Notes: generated from the sequence alone by a model not told the origin. Shown: positions 1 through 8,747, numbered from the stretch's first letter. The stretch is 64,000 nt of DNA from Lysobacter sp. Root916 (GCF_001429785.1 NZ_LMJF01000016.1:145756-209755); one strand, 5' to 3'. Program-made: numbers and translations.

Positions 1-2728
1 AGCCGAGCGCGTGGCCCGCGAGCAGCAGGCCGCCGCCGAAGCCGCGATCGCCGCGGCGTTGGCGCCGCCCGCCGACGCTCTGGCGCCGCAGCCGGCCGCG
101 AACGACGAAACCGAGTCGGGCGAAGCCGAGTCGCTCGAAGCCCAGTCGCTCGAAGCCCAGTCGCTCGAAGCCCAGTCGCTCGAAGCCCAGTCGCTCGAAG
201 CAGAGTCGCTCGAGGCACCGCCCGAAGACGAGCTCGCGGAAATCGAGTACTTCAACGACGATCCGGTCGAAGACGGCCACGTCGTCGCCGAGCCGGTCGC
301 GGTCGAAACGGTGGAAGTCGCCGAGGCCGCGCCGCTGCCGGAAACGCTCAAGCGCATCATCGAAGCCAACCCCGATCCGGACGAAGCGCTGGATCTGGCC
401 GAGCTCGATCCCGAGCTGGTCGACATCTTCGTCGAGGAAGGCGGCGACCTGCTCGACCATTCCGACGGCCTGCTCGCGCAGCTGCGCGAGGCCCCGAACG
501 AACGCGAGCCGCTGGTCGGCCTGCAGCGCGATCTGCATACCCTCAAGGGCGGCGCGCGCATGGCCGGCATCATGGCCGTGGGCGAACTCGGCCACGCCAT
601 GGAATCGCTGCTGGAGGCGGTGGTCGATCAGCGCAGCGAACTCGGCCGCGACGGCGTGCCCTTGCTGGAGCGCGGTTTCGACCGCCTGCACGCGATGGTC
701 ACCCGGGTCGGCACGCGTCGCGCGATCGCCATGCCCGAGGCGCTGATCGCCGAATTCGACGCACGTGCGCGCGGCGAGATCTACACCGCGCCCACCGTCA
801 CCGACGACGGCACCATCGTCCCGGCCAGCGCGCCCAAGGTCGAACTCAAGCCGTTGTCGGCGCCGATGGTCGAGGTCGCCGTCGGCGACGACGACGACAT
901 CGGCGTGCGCGCGCCGCAGGAACAGGTGCGTATCCGCGCCGACCTGCTCGACCGCCTGGTCAACTACGCCGGCGAAGTCGCGATCTACCGCGCCCGCCTG
1001 GAACAGCAGTTGGGTGCGTTCCGCGGCGCGATCGCGGAAATGGCGCAGACCAACACGCGTATGCGCGACCAGCTGCGCCGTCTGGAAATCGAAACCGAAG
1101 CCCAGATCATCGCGCGCTACCAGCGCGAGGGCGACGCCAGCGACCAGTCCTTCGATCCGCTCGAACTCGACCGCTTCTCCAATCTGCAGCAGCTCTCGCG
1201 AGCGCTGTCGGAGTCCGCGGCCGACCAGGGCAGCTTGCAGACCACGCTGGACGACCTCACGCGCCAGTACGAAACCCTGCTGCTGCAACAGTCGCGCGTC
1301 AGCTCGGATCTGCAGGAAGGCCTCATGCGCACGCGCATGGTGCCGTTCGATGCGCTGCTGCCGCGTCTGCGTCGCGTCGTGCGTCAGGCCTCGGGCGAAC
1401 TGGGCAAGCAGGTCCAGCTCAAGCTGGAAGGCACCCAGGGCGAACTCGACCGCAACGTGCTGGAGCGCATGACCGCGCCGCTGGAGCACATGCTCCGCAA
1501 CGCCGTCGCGCACGGTCTGGAAGCGCCCGCGCAACGCAGGCAGGCCGGCAAGCCGGAAGAGGGCACGGTCCGCATCGCGGTGCGCCGCGAAGGTTCCGAA
1601 GTCGTGCTGGAAGTGGCCGACGACGGCGCCGGCCTGGACCGCGCCGCGATCCGCCGCCGCGGCGAAGAGCGCGGTCTGGTCCGCGCCGAAGCGGTGCTGG
1701 CCGACAGCGACCTCGACGCACTGATCCTGGAACCGGGCTTCTCCACCGCCGACGAGGTCAGCCGCCTGGCCGGCCGCGGCGTCGGCATGGACGTGGTCGC
1801 CAGCGAAGTGCGTCAGCTCGGCGGCACGCTCGACATCCAATCGCGTCCGGGCAAGGGCGTCACCTTCCTCCTGCGCCTGCCGCAGACGCTCGCGGTCACC
1901 CAGGCGGTGTTCGTGCGTATCGGCGATACGACCTTCGCGGTGCCGATCGCCTCGGTGCGTGGCGTCGGCCGGATCGCGCGCGAGGGCCTGGAAGCCGAAG
2001 GCGCCAACTACCGTTACGGCGGCGAAGACTACGCCGTGCACGACCTGGGCCTGCTGCTGGGCCACGCCCCGGCCAAGGCCGAAGGCCAGTTGCAGATGCC
2101 GCTGCTGCTGATCCGCTCCGGCGATCTGCGCGCCGCGGTCACCGTCGACCAGGTCGTCGGCAACCGCGAAATCGTGGTCAAGCCGGTCGGTCCGCAGGTC
2201 GCTTCGGTGCCGGGCATCTTCGGCGGCACCATCATGGGCGACGGCCGCGTGGTCGTGATTCTGGACGTCGCGCCGCTGGTGCGCCGTCAGGCCCTGCTGC
2301 CGCGCGACTACGTGCCGGCGCCGGTGGTGCCGGTCGAAACCCGCCGCGTGCCGCTGGTGATGGTGGTCGACGACTCGGTCACCATGCGCAAGGTCACCGG
2401 CCGCGTGCTGGAGCGCCACAACTTCGAGGTTCTGACCGCGAAGGACGGCCTGGATGCGCTGGAGCGTATGACCGATGTGGTGCCGGACCTGATGCTGCTC
2501 GACATCGAAATGCCACGCATGGACGGCTACGAGCTGGCCACGCAGATGAAGTCCGACGCGCGCTTGCGCGACGTGCCCATCGTCATGATCACCTCGCGTA
2601 CCGGCGACAAGCATCGTCAGCGCGCGTTCGAGATCGGCGTGGAACGCTACCTGGGCAAGCCTTACCAGGAGCCGGAACTGATGCGCAACGTGTTCGAATT
2701 GCTGGGAATCGCGCGACACCATGAGTGA
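1..2728 (+). CDS. chpA: ChpA/PilL-type hybrid chemotaxis histidine kinase (5' partial)
   Basis: The reading frame is open to the left window edge, so the gene starts upstream and only about 900 C-terminal residues are seen. Numbering from the Met at position 11: a repetitive acidic linker (41-70), an Hpt domain with phospho-acceptor His176 in LHTLKGG, a dimerisation region, a CheA-type ATPase with N-box LRNAVAHGLE and glycine boxes DDGAGLD and GRGVGMD, a CheW-like domain, and a C-terminal receiver with Asp831 in LLDIEMPRMDGY. This is the architecture of the ChpA kinase of the type IV pilus (twitching) chemosensory system, which has several Hpt domains; the others would lie off the window. A CheB-like and a CheW-like gene follow directly, as in Pseudomonas chpABC. 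The stop overlaps the next start by 8 bp, implying translational coupling. Confidence 0.93.
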   Translation, partial: AERVAREQQAAAEAAIAAALAPPADALAPQPAANDETESGEAESLEAQSLEAQSLEAQSLEAQSLEAESLEAPPEDELAEIEYFNDDPVEDGHVVAEPVAVETVEVAEAAPLPETLKRIIEANPDPDEALDLAELDPELVDIFVEEGGDLLDHSDGLLAQLREAPNEREPLVGLQRDLHTLKGGARMAGIMAVGELGHAMESLLEAVVDQRSELGRDGVPLLERGFDRLHAMVTRVGTRRAIAMPEALIAEFDARARGEIYTAPTVTDDGTIVPASAPKVELKPLSAPMVEVAVGDDDDIGVRAPQEQVRIRADLLDRLVNYAGEVAIYRARLEQQLGAFRGAIAEMAQTNTRMRDQLRRLEIETEAQIIARYQREGDASDQSFDPLELDRFSNLQQLSRALSESAADQGSLQTTLDDLTRQYETLLLQQSRVSSDLQEGLMRTRMVPFDALLPRLRRVVRQASGELGKQVQLKLEGTQGELDRNVLERMTAPLEHMLRNAVAHGLEAPAQRRQAGKPEEGTVRIAVRREGSEVVLEVADDGAGLDRAAIRRRGEERGLVRAEAVLADSDLDALILEPGFSTADEVSRLAGRGVGMDVVASEVRQLGGTLDIQSRPGKGVTFLLRLPQTLAVTQAVFVRIGDTTFAVPIASVRGVGRIAREGLEAEGANYRYGGEDYAVHDLGLLLGHAPAKAEGQLQMPLLLIRSGDLRAAVTVDQVVGNREIVVKPVGPQVASVPGIFGGTIMGDGRVVVILDVAPLVRRQALLPRDYVPAPVVPVETRRVPLVMVVDDSVTMRKVTGRVLERHNFEVLTAKDGLDALERMTDVVPDLMLLDIEMPRMDGYELATQMKSDARLRDVPIVMITSRTGDKHRQRAFEIGVERYLGKPYQEPELMRNVFELLGIARHHE
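131..217 (+). repeat. In-frame 15-bp tandem repeat inside chpA
   Basis: Five full 15-bp units plus a 12-bp sixth encode SLEAQ four times, then SLEAE and SLEA. The four SLEAQ units are identical at the DNA level, which points to recent slippage expansion. The repeat lies in the acidic linker before the last Hpt domain and keeps the frame, so copy number would only change linker length. Confidence 0.9.
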
Positions 2729-4253
2729 TTCGAGCAGACGCGTGGTACTGCTGGCGCGCGAAGGCGCGGCCCGCGATCGCCTGCGTGGCGCGCTTAACGA
2801 CGCCGGCGCGCAGTTGGTGCTGGAAGCCGATCCGACCCGGCTGCTGCCGGCCGAGCTCAGCGCCGCCGCGCCGAACGTGGTCGTGGTGGCGCTGGATCAG
2901 GTCACCGAGGACGCGCTGGACCGTTTCGAAAGCGTGCTGGTGGACCCCTCGATCGAAGTGCTGTTCGAGGAAGCCGAACTCGCCGCCGCCCGCGAAGGCT
3001 GGGATGCGGCGCGTTGGGTGCGCCACCTCAGCGCCAAGCTGCACCACCACAACGACGTGCTGCCGCCGGGCCGCGAGCCGGAACCGGAGCAGGCGCTGTT
3101 CGCGCCCCAGGCCGACCGTCCCTACGTGCCGCCGGTGCGCGAAGAGTCCTACGCCGGTTTCGACCCGGTCGCGGTCGAGATCCCCAGCGGCGGGCTGTCC
3201 TTCGTCGCCCCCGATCACGTCGCCGAGTTGCCGCCGGAGCTTCCGTCCGAGCTGGCCCCGATCGAGATCGAAGGCGCGCTCCACGATGCGCCGATCGAGC
3301 TCAAACCGTTCGAATCCACCTTCGACATCGATGCCGATCCGGCCGCGGCCGCCGCGCCGGAAGCGCCGGTGGAGCTGGCGCCGTTCGAGTCCAGCTTCGA
3401 TTTCGAGGCCGAGCCCGCCGCGCCGGTGTCGATGCCCGGCGCGCCCACCGAAGCGCCGGTGGTGATGTACTCCACCCAGTTCGAATTCGTGTCCGAACGC
3501 GTGCCGCCGCCGCTGCCGCCGCAGGACGAGCCCGTCGCCGAGGCGTCCGCGCCCGCGGCCGAAGTGGCCGTGCCGGTGGCGCCGGAGTGGGGCTTCGACG
3601 ATGAGGCGCCGGCGCTGCGCGCCGCCGCCGAGCCGCGCGCCCGCGACAACGCCGACGGCAACCTGCATCGCGATCTCGACGCGATCGAACAACGCATTTC
3701 CTCGCTGGAACTGGTCGACGACCGCCCGACCGAGACCGTCGGCGGCGCCGTGCTGGTGTTGGCCGGCATCGGCGGCCCGGATGCGGTGCGTCAGCTGTTG
3801 GGCGCGATGCCGGAAGACTTCCCGCGTCCGCTGCTGGTGCAGCAGCGTCTGGACGGCGGCCGCTACGACAAGCTGGTCGCGCAGATGCAGCGCGCGACCT
3901 CGGTGCTGGTCAAGCTGGCCGAGCCGGGCTCGCGCGCGATCGCCGGCGTGATCTATATCCTGCCCGCGGGCGTCGGCATCAACGTCGGCGACTCCGGCAT
4001 CCAGTTCAACGGCGACGGCACCGACGTGCTGGCGGCGCTGCCGCCCGCCGACAGCGCAGTGCTGATGCTCAGCGGCAGCGATCCGGCCCTGGTCGACGCG
4101 GCGATGAATCATGCTTGGGCCGGCGCGCTGGTCGCCGGCCAGGCGCCCGACGGTTGCTTCGACGCGGCCGCGCCCAACGCGTTGATCGCGCGCGGCGGCG
4201 AAGCGGGTCAACCGGCCGAACTGGCCGCGCGCCTGGCCGCGCGCTGGTCCTGA
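2721..4253 (+). CDS. CheB/ChpB-like protein, methylesterase active site apparently lost
   Basis: The 510-residue product has an N-terminal region of about 110 residues, an Ala/Pro/Glu-rich linker (about 115-310) and a C-terminal domain (about 340-505) that aligns by eye with the CheB methylesterase. In active CheB the Ser lies in a GASTGG loop and the His in a QH motif. Here the loop reads LAGIGGP (348-353) and the His position reads QQRL (374-377), so both catalytic residues look replaced. An Asp in LSGSD (454) may correspond to the third. The place after chpA and before chpC is that of chpB, which removes methyl groups from the PilJ receptor. I infer a non-catalytic CheB-fold protein that may act as an adaptor or regulator. 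The start overlaps chpA by 8 bp. Confidence 0.75.
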   Translation: MSDSSRRVVLLAREGAARDRLRGALNDAGAQLVLEADPTRLLPAELSAAAPNVVVVALDQVTEDALDRFESVLVDPSIEVLFEEAELAAAREGWDAARWVRHLSAKLHHHNDVLPPGREPEPEQALFAPQADRPYVPPVREESYAGFDPVAVEIPSGGLSFVAPDHVAELPPELPSELAPIEIEGALHDAPIELKPFESTFDIDADPAAAAAPEAPVELAPFESSFDFEAEPAAPVSMPGAPTEAPVVMYSTQFEFVSERVPPPLPPQDEPVAEASAPAAEVAVPVAPEWGFDDEAPALRAAAEPRARDNADGNLHRDLDAIEQRISSLELVDDRPTETVGGAVLVLAGIGGPDAVRQLLGAMPEDFPRPLLVQQRLDGGRYDKLVAQMQRATSVLVKLAEPGSRAIAGVIYILPAGVGINVGDSGIQFNGDGTDVLAALPPADSAVLMLSGSDPALVDAAMNHAWAGALVAGQAPDGCFDAAAPNALIARGGEAGQPAELAARLAARWS

Positions 4254-4267
4254 GGAAAGCGAACGAT

Positions 4268-4750
4268 ATGTCCGAGCAGAACACCACCGTGCCCAGCGAC
4301 ATCCGAGGCGTGTTGATCCAGGTCTCGGGCGCGCGCCTGCTGCTGCCCAACGCCACCATCGCCGAGGTGCTGTCGTACGCGCCGCCGGAGCCGATCGCCG
4401 ATGCGCCGCATTGGCTGCTGGGCCGCCTGCGCTGGCGCGGTTGGCAGCTGCCGCTGATCGCGTTCGCGGAAATGGCCGGGTTCGCCCAGGAAAACGCCGC
4501 GCTGGGCAGCAAGGTCGTGGTGCTCAAGGCGCTGGGCGGCGATCCGCGCGCACCGTACTTCGCCATGTTGACCCAGGGCTTCCCGCGCCTGGTCACGGTG
4601 TCGCAGGACGGCCTGCTGCTGGACGCCAACCAGGAAGGCATCCCGCAGGGCGTGCACGCGCGCGTGGTGCTGAACGAGGACGTGGCCTTCGTGCCCGACC
4701 TGGAAGCCGTGGAAGCCCTGATCGGCGGCGCGCTCGCGCAGGCCGCCTGA
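4268..4750 (+). CDS. chpC: CheW-like chemotaxis coupling protein ChpC
   Basis: A 160-residue single-domain CheW-like protein. Couplers of this family link methyl-accepting receptors to a CheA-type kinase. The sequence has the expected alternating beta-strand pattern, with RGVLIQVSGARLLLPNATIAE at the start and a central GRLRWRGWQLPLIAFAEM segment. The ATG at 4268 was chosen because a purine-rich GAGGAAAG stretch lies just upstream and right after the stop of the previous gene; the frame is open further upstream but only across that gene. It is the third gene of the chp operon (14-bp gap), and its partner is the ChpA kinase encoded upstream. The operon ends here, as the next gene is unrelated. 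Confidence 0.85.
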   Translation: MSEQNTTVPSDIRGVLIQVSGARLLLPNATIAEVLSYAPPEPIADAPHWLLGRLRWRGWQLPLIAFAEMAGFAQENAALGSKVVVLKALGGDPRAPYFAMLTQGFPRLVTVSQDGLLLDANQEGIPQGVHARVVLNEDVAFVPDLEAVEALIGGALAQAA

Positions 4751-4769
4751 GTCCGGCCTCCCGCGCGGC

Positions 4770-5858
4770 GTGGGCGCCTGTGCGACCTCCGCTGCGCCGC
4801 CGCGTTACGCATCGGTCGATGCGCTACGCGGCCTGACCGTGGCGGCGATGCTGCTGGTCAACAATCCCGGCGATTGGAACCACGTGTATGCGCCGCTGCT
4901 GCATGCGCACTGGCACGGCTGCACGCCGACCGACCTGATCTTCCCGATGTTCCTGTTCATCGTCGGCGTGTCGATCGCGCTGGCGCTGAATCCGCGCGTG
5001 GAGCGCGGCGACGCCAAACCCGCGCTCGCGCGCGGCGTGCTGGCGCGCGCCGCCCGCATCTTCGGCCTGGGCCTGCTGCTGCATCTGTGCGCCTGGTGGG
5101 CCTTCGATCTGGAGCATTACCGGGCGATGGGCGTGCTGCAACGCATCGGCCTGTGCTTCGGCGCGGCCGGCTTGTGCGCGCTGTGGCTGCCGGCGCGCGC
5201 GCAATGGGGCCTGCTGGCCGCCGTGCTGCTGGGATACGGCCTGCTGCTGGCGGCGGGTGGCGGCTACGAGCTCTACGCGAATATCGCCAGCCGCTTCGAC
5301 AGCCAACTGCTCGGTGTCCACGTCTACCAACTGGAAACGGGCAGCGGGCGCGGTCACGATCCCGAAGGCCTGCTCAGCACGCTCGGCGCCTTGGCCACCA
5401 CCTTGCTCGGACTGCGCGCAGGCGATTGGCTGCGAAACGGGCGCTTGCGCGCGCTGTGGATCGCCGGCGCGCTGTGCATGGCGCTGGGCTACCTGCTGTC
5501 GTATGCGCAGCCGCTCAACAAGAATCTGTGGACGCCCAGCTACGTGCTGTGGACCGGCGGTATCGCCTGCTGGATTCTGGCCGTATTCCACCGCGCCATC
5601 GATGTGCGCGGCTGGCCGGCGCTGGGGCGCGCTTTCGGCGTCAATGCGATCGCGGCCTATGCCGGCTCGGCTTTTCTGCTCTACGCCCTGGCCGCGGCGG
5701 GCTGGCTGGAGCCGCTGTACCGGCATGCGTTCGCGGATTGGATGACCCCGCGCTTCGGACCCTACCTGCCTTCGCTGGCCTATGCACTCGCGTTCGTCGC
5801 GCTGTGGTGGGTCGTGGTGCGGGCGCTGGATATGCGTCGGATCTACTTCAAGATCTAG
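4770..5858 (+). CDS. Polytopic membrane acyltransferase, NagX/HGSNAT-like (DUF5009)
   Basis: A 362-residue integral membrane protein with about ten hydrophobic segments. The start contains SVDALRGLTVAAMLLVNNPG followed by a His-containing loop (HAHWHGCTPTDLIFP), the signature of the heparan-alpha-glucosaminide N-acetyltransferase-like family (YeiB/NagX type), which moves acetyl groups from cytoplasmic acetyl-CoA to amino sugars across the membrane. In other proteobacteria nagX sits with chitin/GlcNAc catabolic genes, but no such neighbours are seen here, so the substrate is uncertain. The start is GTG, 19 bp after chpC; no better ATG exists before the first membrane segment. The gene converges on rsmE and the gap holds palindromic repeats. 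Confidence 0.8.
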   Translation: MGACATSAAPPRYASVDALRGLTVAAMLLVNNPGDWNHVYAPLLHAHWHGCTPTDLIFPMFLFIVGVSIALALNPRVERGDAKPALARGVLARAARIFGLGLLLHLCAWWAFDLEHYRAMGVLQRIGLCFGAAGLCALWLPARAQWGLLAAVLLGYGLLLAAGGGYELYANIASRFDSQLLGVHVYQLETGSGRGHDPEGLLSTLGALATTLLGLRAGDWLRNGRLRALWIAGALCMALGYLLSYAQPLNKNLWTPSYVLWTGGIACWILAVFHRAIDVRGWPALGRAFGVNAIAAYAGSAFLLYALAAAGWLEPLYRHAFADWMTPRFGPYLPSLAYALAFVALWWVVVRALDMRRIYFKI

Positions 5859-5875
5859 CCGCCGTGGCGGCGCGC

Positions 5876-5960
5876 GATGCGGTTCGCCTATGGCTCACCA
5901 CATCCTACGTTCCCGACGAAACCGCGCACCTCGTAGGATGCGGTGAGCGCAGCGAGCCGC
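5876..5960. repeat. Pair of inverted GTAG-type REP elements
   Basis: A minus-strand copy (5876-5908) and a plus-strand copy (from 5933) of a short palindromic repeat starting GTAGGATG(C/T)GGTGAGC face each other. Their outer arms, 5893-5908 and 5933-5948, match at 15 of 16 bases, so the transcript can fold into a long hairpin. The pair lies between two convergent genes and could act as a bidirectional terminator. The same element recurs at 29380-29412 and 29496-29528. GTAG-headed REPs are known in Stenotrophomonas and relatives, where they are mobilised by RAYT transposases. Confidence 0.8.
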
Positions 5961-5974
5961 CTCGCACGCCATCC

Positions 5975-6712
5975 TCAAGCCAGATCGCCGAACCGCGCCT
6001 GCAAGGCCGCGATCGCGGCCAGGCCGGCGGTTTCGGTGCGCAGGATGCGCGGGCCCAGGCGCAGGCCGAGGAAGCCGGCGGCGCGCAGTTGTTCGCGGTC
6101 CAGCGGCGACCAGCCGCCTTCCGGGCCGATCGCCAGATGGACCGCCGCGTCGGCGTCCACGCTCAGGGTCGAGAAGGCGAGCTCGCCTTCCGGGTCCAGG
6201 ATCAGGCGCAGGCCGCCGGCAGGCAGCGCCGCCAGCGCCGCGCTCAGCGACAAGGGCGCGGCGACCTCGGGCACGCGCGCGCGGCCGCTCTGCTCGCAGG
6301 CCGAGGCCACCACGCTGCGCCAATGCGCGAGCCGCTTCTCGGCGCGCGCCTCGTCCAGCTTGACCTCGCTGCGCTGCGACCACAGCGGGCGCACTTCGGC
6401 CACGCCCAGTTCGGTCGCCTTCTGCAGGATCAGGTCCATCTTCTCGCCGCGCGCGATGCCTTGCAGCAGCACCAGGCGCAGCGGCGATTCGCGTTCCACC
6501 GGCATGGCCGCATCGATGGCGACACGCAGCTCGCGCTTGCCCAGGGCGACGATGCGCGCCGGGTAGTCGTGGCCGTCGCCGTTGAACAGCACGCAGGCAT
6601 CGCCGACGCCCAGCCGCAGCACCCGCGCCAGATGCGTGGCCGGGCCCTCGGGCAGGGCCAGTTCGGTGCCCGCGCGCAGCGGCTGATCGACGTGGACGCG
6701 CGTCAGCCTCAT
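5975..6712 (-). CDS. rsmE: 16S rRNA (uracil-1498-N3)-methyltransferase RsmE
   Basis: A 245-residue SPOUT-class methyltransferase that uses S-adenosylmethionine to methylate U1498 of 16S rRNA in the 30S subunit. Recognisable features are the N-terminal PUA-like part (THLARVLRLGVGD, then LFNGDGHDYPARI), the central QKATELGVAEVRPLWSQRSE segment, and the C-terminal trefoil-knot SAM site with IGPEGGWSPLDRE and LGPRILRTETA. Length is normal for the family. The ATG shares four bases (ATGA) with the bioA stop, so rsmE is probably translationally coupled to bioA. Downstream lie the REP pair and a convergent gene. Confidence 0.96.
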   Translation of the reverse strand: MRLTRVHVDQPLRAGTELALPEGPATHLARVLRLGVGDACVLFNGDGHDYPARIVALGKRELRVAIDAAMPVERESPLRLVLLQGIARGEKMDLILQKATELGVAEVRPLWSQRSEVKLDEARAEKRLAHWRSVVASACEQSGRARVPEVAAPLSLSAALAALPAGGLRLILDPEGELAFSTLSVDADAAVHLAIGPEGGWSPLDREQLRAAGFLGLRLGPRILRTETAGLAAIAALQARFGDLA

Positions 6713-8130
6713 GCGCCGGCCTCCGCCACCGCGTGGTCGATGGCCTCGCGCGTGGTTCGGGCGAGCAGCGTCAGCGCCTCGTCGTCGACGCAGTAGGGCG
6801 GCATCCAGTACAGCACGTCGCCGAGCGGACGCAGCAGCACGCCGCGCTCCAGCGCCGCCCGGTAGGCGCGCAGGCCGATCCGGGCCGAGGCCTCGAACGG
6901 AGTGCGCTTGTCGCCGCCTTGGGTGAGTTCGAAGGCGACGATCATGCCGGCCTGGCGCACGTCGGCGACGTGCGCATGCGCGGCCAGCGGCGCGGCCAGC
7001 TCGGCCATGCGCGCGGCGGTGGCGCGGTTGCGCGCCAGGATATCGTCGCTGGCGAAGATGGCCTGCGCGGCCAACGCCGCGGCGCAGGCCAAGGGGTTGC
7101 CGGTGTAGCTGTGCGAGTGCAGGAAGGCGCGCTCGCGCGAATCGTCGAGGAAACCGTCGTAAATGGCCTGGGTGGTCAGTACCGCGGCCAGCGGCAGCGC
7201 GCCGCCGGTCAGGCCCTTGGACAGGCACAGCAGGTCGGGCGCGATGCCGGCCTGTTCGCACGCGAACATCGTGCCGGTGCGGCCGAACCCGACCGCGATC
7301 TCGTCGGCGATCAGGAACACGCCGAACTCGTCGCACAGCGCGCGCACGTGGCGCAGGTAGGAGGCGTCGTGCATGCGCATGCCGCCCGCGCATTGCACGC
7401 GCGGCTCCAGGATCAGCGCGCAGACTTCGCCGGCATGGCGTTCGAGCAGCGCACGCAGGCCGTCGGCCGCGTGCTGGGCGCGCTGCGCCGGCGTCTCGCC
7501 CGGCTCGCACAGGTAGGCGTCGGGCGAGGGCGCGAACAGCGCCTCGGCCAGCAGCGGCGCGTACACGCGCCGGTACAGCGGAATGTCGCCGACCGCGAGC
7601 GCGCCCAGGGTCTCGCCGTGGTAGCCGTTGTCCAGGGCGATGAACTTGGTGCGTCCCGGCTCGCCGCGGTTGCGGAACCAATGGAAGGCCATCTTCAGCG
7701 CCACCTCGACCCCGGCCGAGCCGTTGTCGGCGTAGAACACCTTGGCCAGCGGTGCGCGCCCGGCTTCGCGTGGGGCGATCCGCAGCAGGCCTTCGGCCAG
7801 TTCCACCGCCGGCGCGTGCGAGCAGCCGGCCAGGATCACGTGCTCCAGCGTGCGCGCCTGGGTCGCGATGGCCTCGGCGATGCGCGGCTCGGCGTGGCCG
7901 AACAGGTTGGTCCACCAGCTCGAGATCGCGTCCAGGTAGCGCCGGCCGTCGCGTCCGATCAGCCACGGCCCCTGGCCGCCGGCGATCGGCAGCAGCGGCA
8001 GCGTGTCGGGGTGTTCGCGCATCTGGGTGCACGGGTGCCAGAGCACGGCGAGGTCGCGTTTGCGCCAGGCGTCGGCCTCGGAGACGCCGCCCTCTGCTAG
8101 CATCGCGGCATGCTGATTCGTATCTTGCAT
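6709..8130 (-). CDS. bioA: Adenosylmethionine-8-amino-7-oxononanoate aminotransferase BioA
   Basis: A class III PLP-dependent aminotransferase of 473 residues that makes 7,8-diaminopelargonate from KAPA with SAM as the amino donor, in biotin biosynthesis. Diagnostic segments are the N-terminal LWHPCTQM, the SSWWTNLFGHAEP motif typical of BioA, the metal/PLP region LIADEIAVGFGRTG, and the Schiff-base Lys in CLSKGLTGGALPLA. The first 15-20 residues are not conserved in the family, so an internal ATG about 27 bp downstream is an alternative start. No other bio gene is in the window and I saw no BirA operator. It is divergent from nudE across only 53 bp. Confidence 0.95.
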   Translation of the reverse strand: MQDTNQHAAMLAEGGVSEADAWRKRDLAVLWHPCTQMREHPDTLPLLPIAGGQGPWLIGRDGRRYLDAISSWWTNLFGHAEPRIAEAIATQARTLEHVILAGCSHAPAVELAEGLLRIAPREAGRAPLAKVFYADNGSAGVEVALKMAFHWFRNRGEPGRTKFIALDNGYHGETLGALAVGDIPLYRRVYAPLLAEALFAPSPDAYLCEPGETPAQRAQHAADGLRALLERHAGEVCALILEPRVQCAGGMRMHDASYLRHVRALCDEFGVFLIADEIAVGFGRTGTMFACEQAGIAPDLLCLSKGLTGGALPLAAVLTTQAIYDGFLDDSRERAFLHSHSYTGNPLACAAALAAQAIFASDDILARNRATAARMAELAAPLAAHAHVADVRQAGMIVAFELTQGGDKRTPFEASARIGLRAYRAALERGVLLRPLGDVLYWMPPYCVDDEALTLLARTTREAIDHAVAEAGA

Positions 8131-8183
8131 CCCGCCATTATCCCGCCTTTTGCCCCGCGCACACGCACCGCGGGAGTGCGTTC

Positions 8184-8747
8184 GTGAGCCGGCGCCTGCC
8201 CATCATCCACGGGGTCACCGAGCACGACGCCGGGCCCTACAAGCTGGAGCGGCTGGACCTGGAGTTTTCCAACGGCGAACGCCGCCGCTACGAGCGCCTG
8301 CTCGGGCGCGGTCACGGCGCGGTGGTGGTGGTGCCCATGATCGACGCCGAGACCGTGCTGCTGGTGCGCGAGTACGCCGCCGGCGTGCACCGCTACGAGC
8401 TGGGCCTGGTCAAGGGCCGGATAGACGAGGGCGAGACCGCGATCGAGGCCGCCGACCGCGAGCTCAAGGAGGAGGCGGGCTACGGCGCGCACTCCCTGAC
8501 CCTGCTGCGCTCGCTGTCGCTGGCGCCGACCTACATGAGCCATCAGGCGCAGCTGGTGGTGGCGCGCGACCTGTACCCGCAGCGCCTGCCCGGCGACGAG
8601 CCCGAAGAGCTCGAGGTCGTGCCCTGGAAACTCGACCGCCTGCACGAGCTGATCCTGTGCGAGGACTTTTCCGAGGGCCGCAGCATCGCCGCCTTGTTCA
8701 TCGCGCGCGAATGGCTGCGCACCCAGGTAGAGCATCCCCCCGCATGA
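8184..8747 (+). CDS. nudE: ADP compounds hydrolase NudE (Nudix)
   Basis: A 187-residue Nudix hydrolase. The box GX5EX7REUXEEXGU is intact as GRIDEGETAIEAADRELKEE followed by AG. The C-terminal stretch (LAPTYMSHQAQLVVARDLYP) fits NudE, which cleaves ADP-ribose, Ap3A and NADH. The GTG start is chosen because GGGAG at 8172-8176 is well spaced and the frame upstream crosses the promoter region shared with bioA. The last bases overlap cysQ (ATGA). The nudE-cysQ-mazG order suggests a nucleotide-hydrolysis/clean-up operon. Confidence 0.9.
   Translation: MSRRLPIIHGVTEHDAGPYKLERLDLEFSNGERRRYERLLGRGHGAVVVVPMIDAETVLLVREYAAGVHRYELGLVKGRIDEGETAIEAADRELKEEAGYGAHSLTLLRSLSLAPTYMSHQAQLVVARDLYPQRLPGDEPEELEVVPWKLDRLHELILCEDFSEGRSIAALFIAREWLRTQVEHPPA

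Noticed and set aside
131-217. CRISPR-like array
   Set aside because: The 15-bp units are directly adjacent without spacers and are in frame inside a kinase gene.
2589-4211. Long open frame on the minus strand opposite the CheB-like gene
   Set aside because: The product is His/Arg/Gly-rich low complexity, typical of antisense frames in GC-rich DNA, and the plus-strand gene is well supported.
7752-8183. N-terminal extension of the nudE frame into bioA
   Set aside because: The extension is Arg/Ala-rich and antisense to bioA; the GTG at 8184 with GGGAG upstream gives the normal family length.
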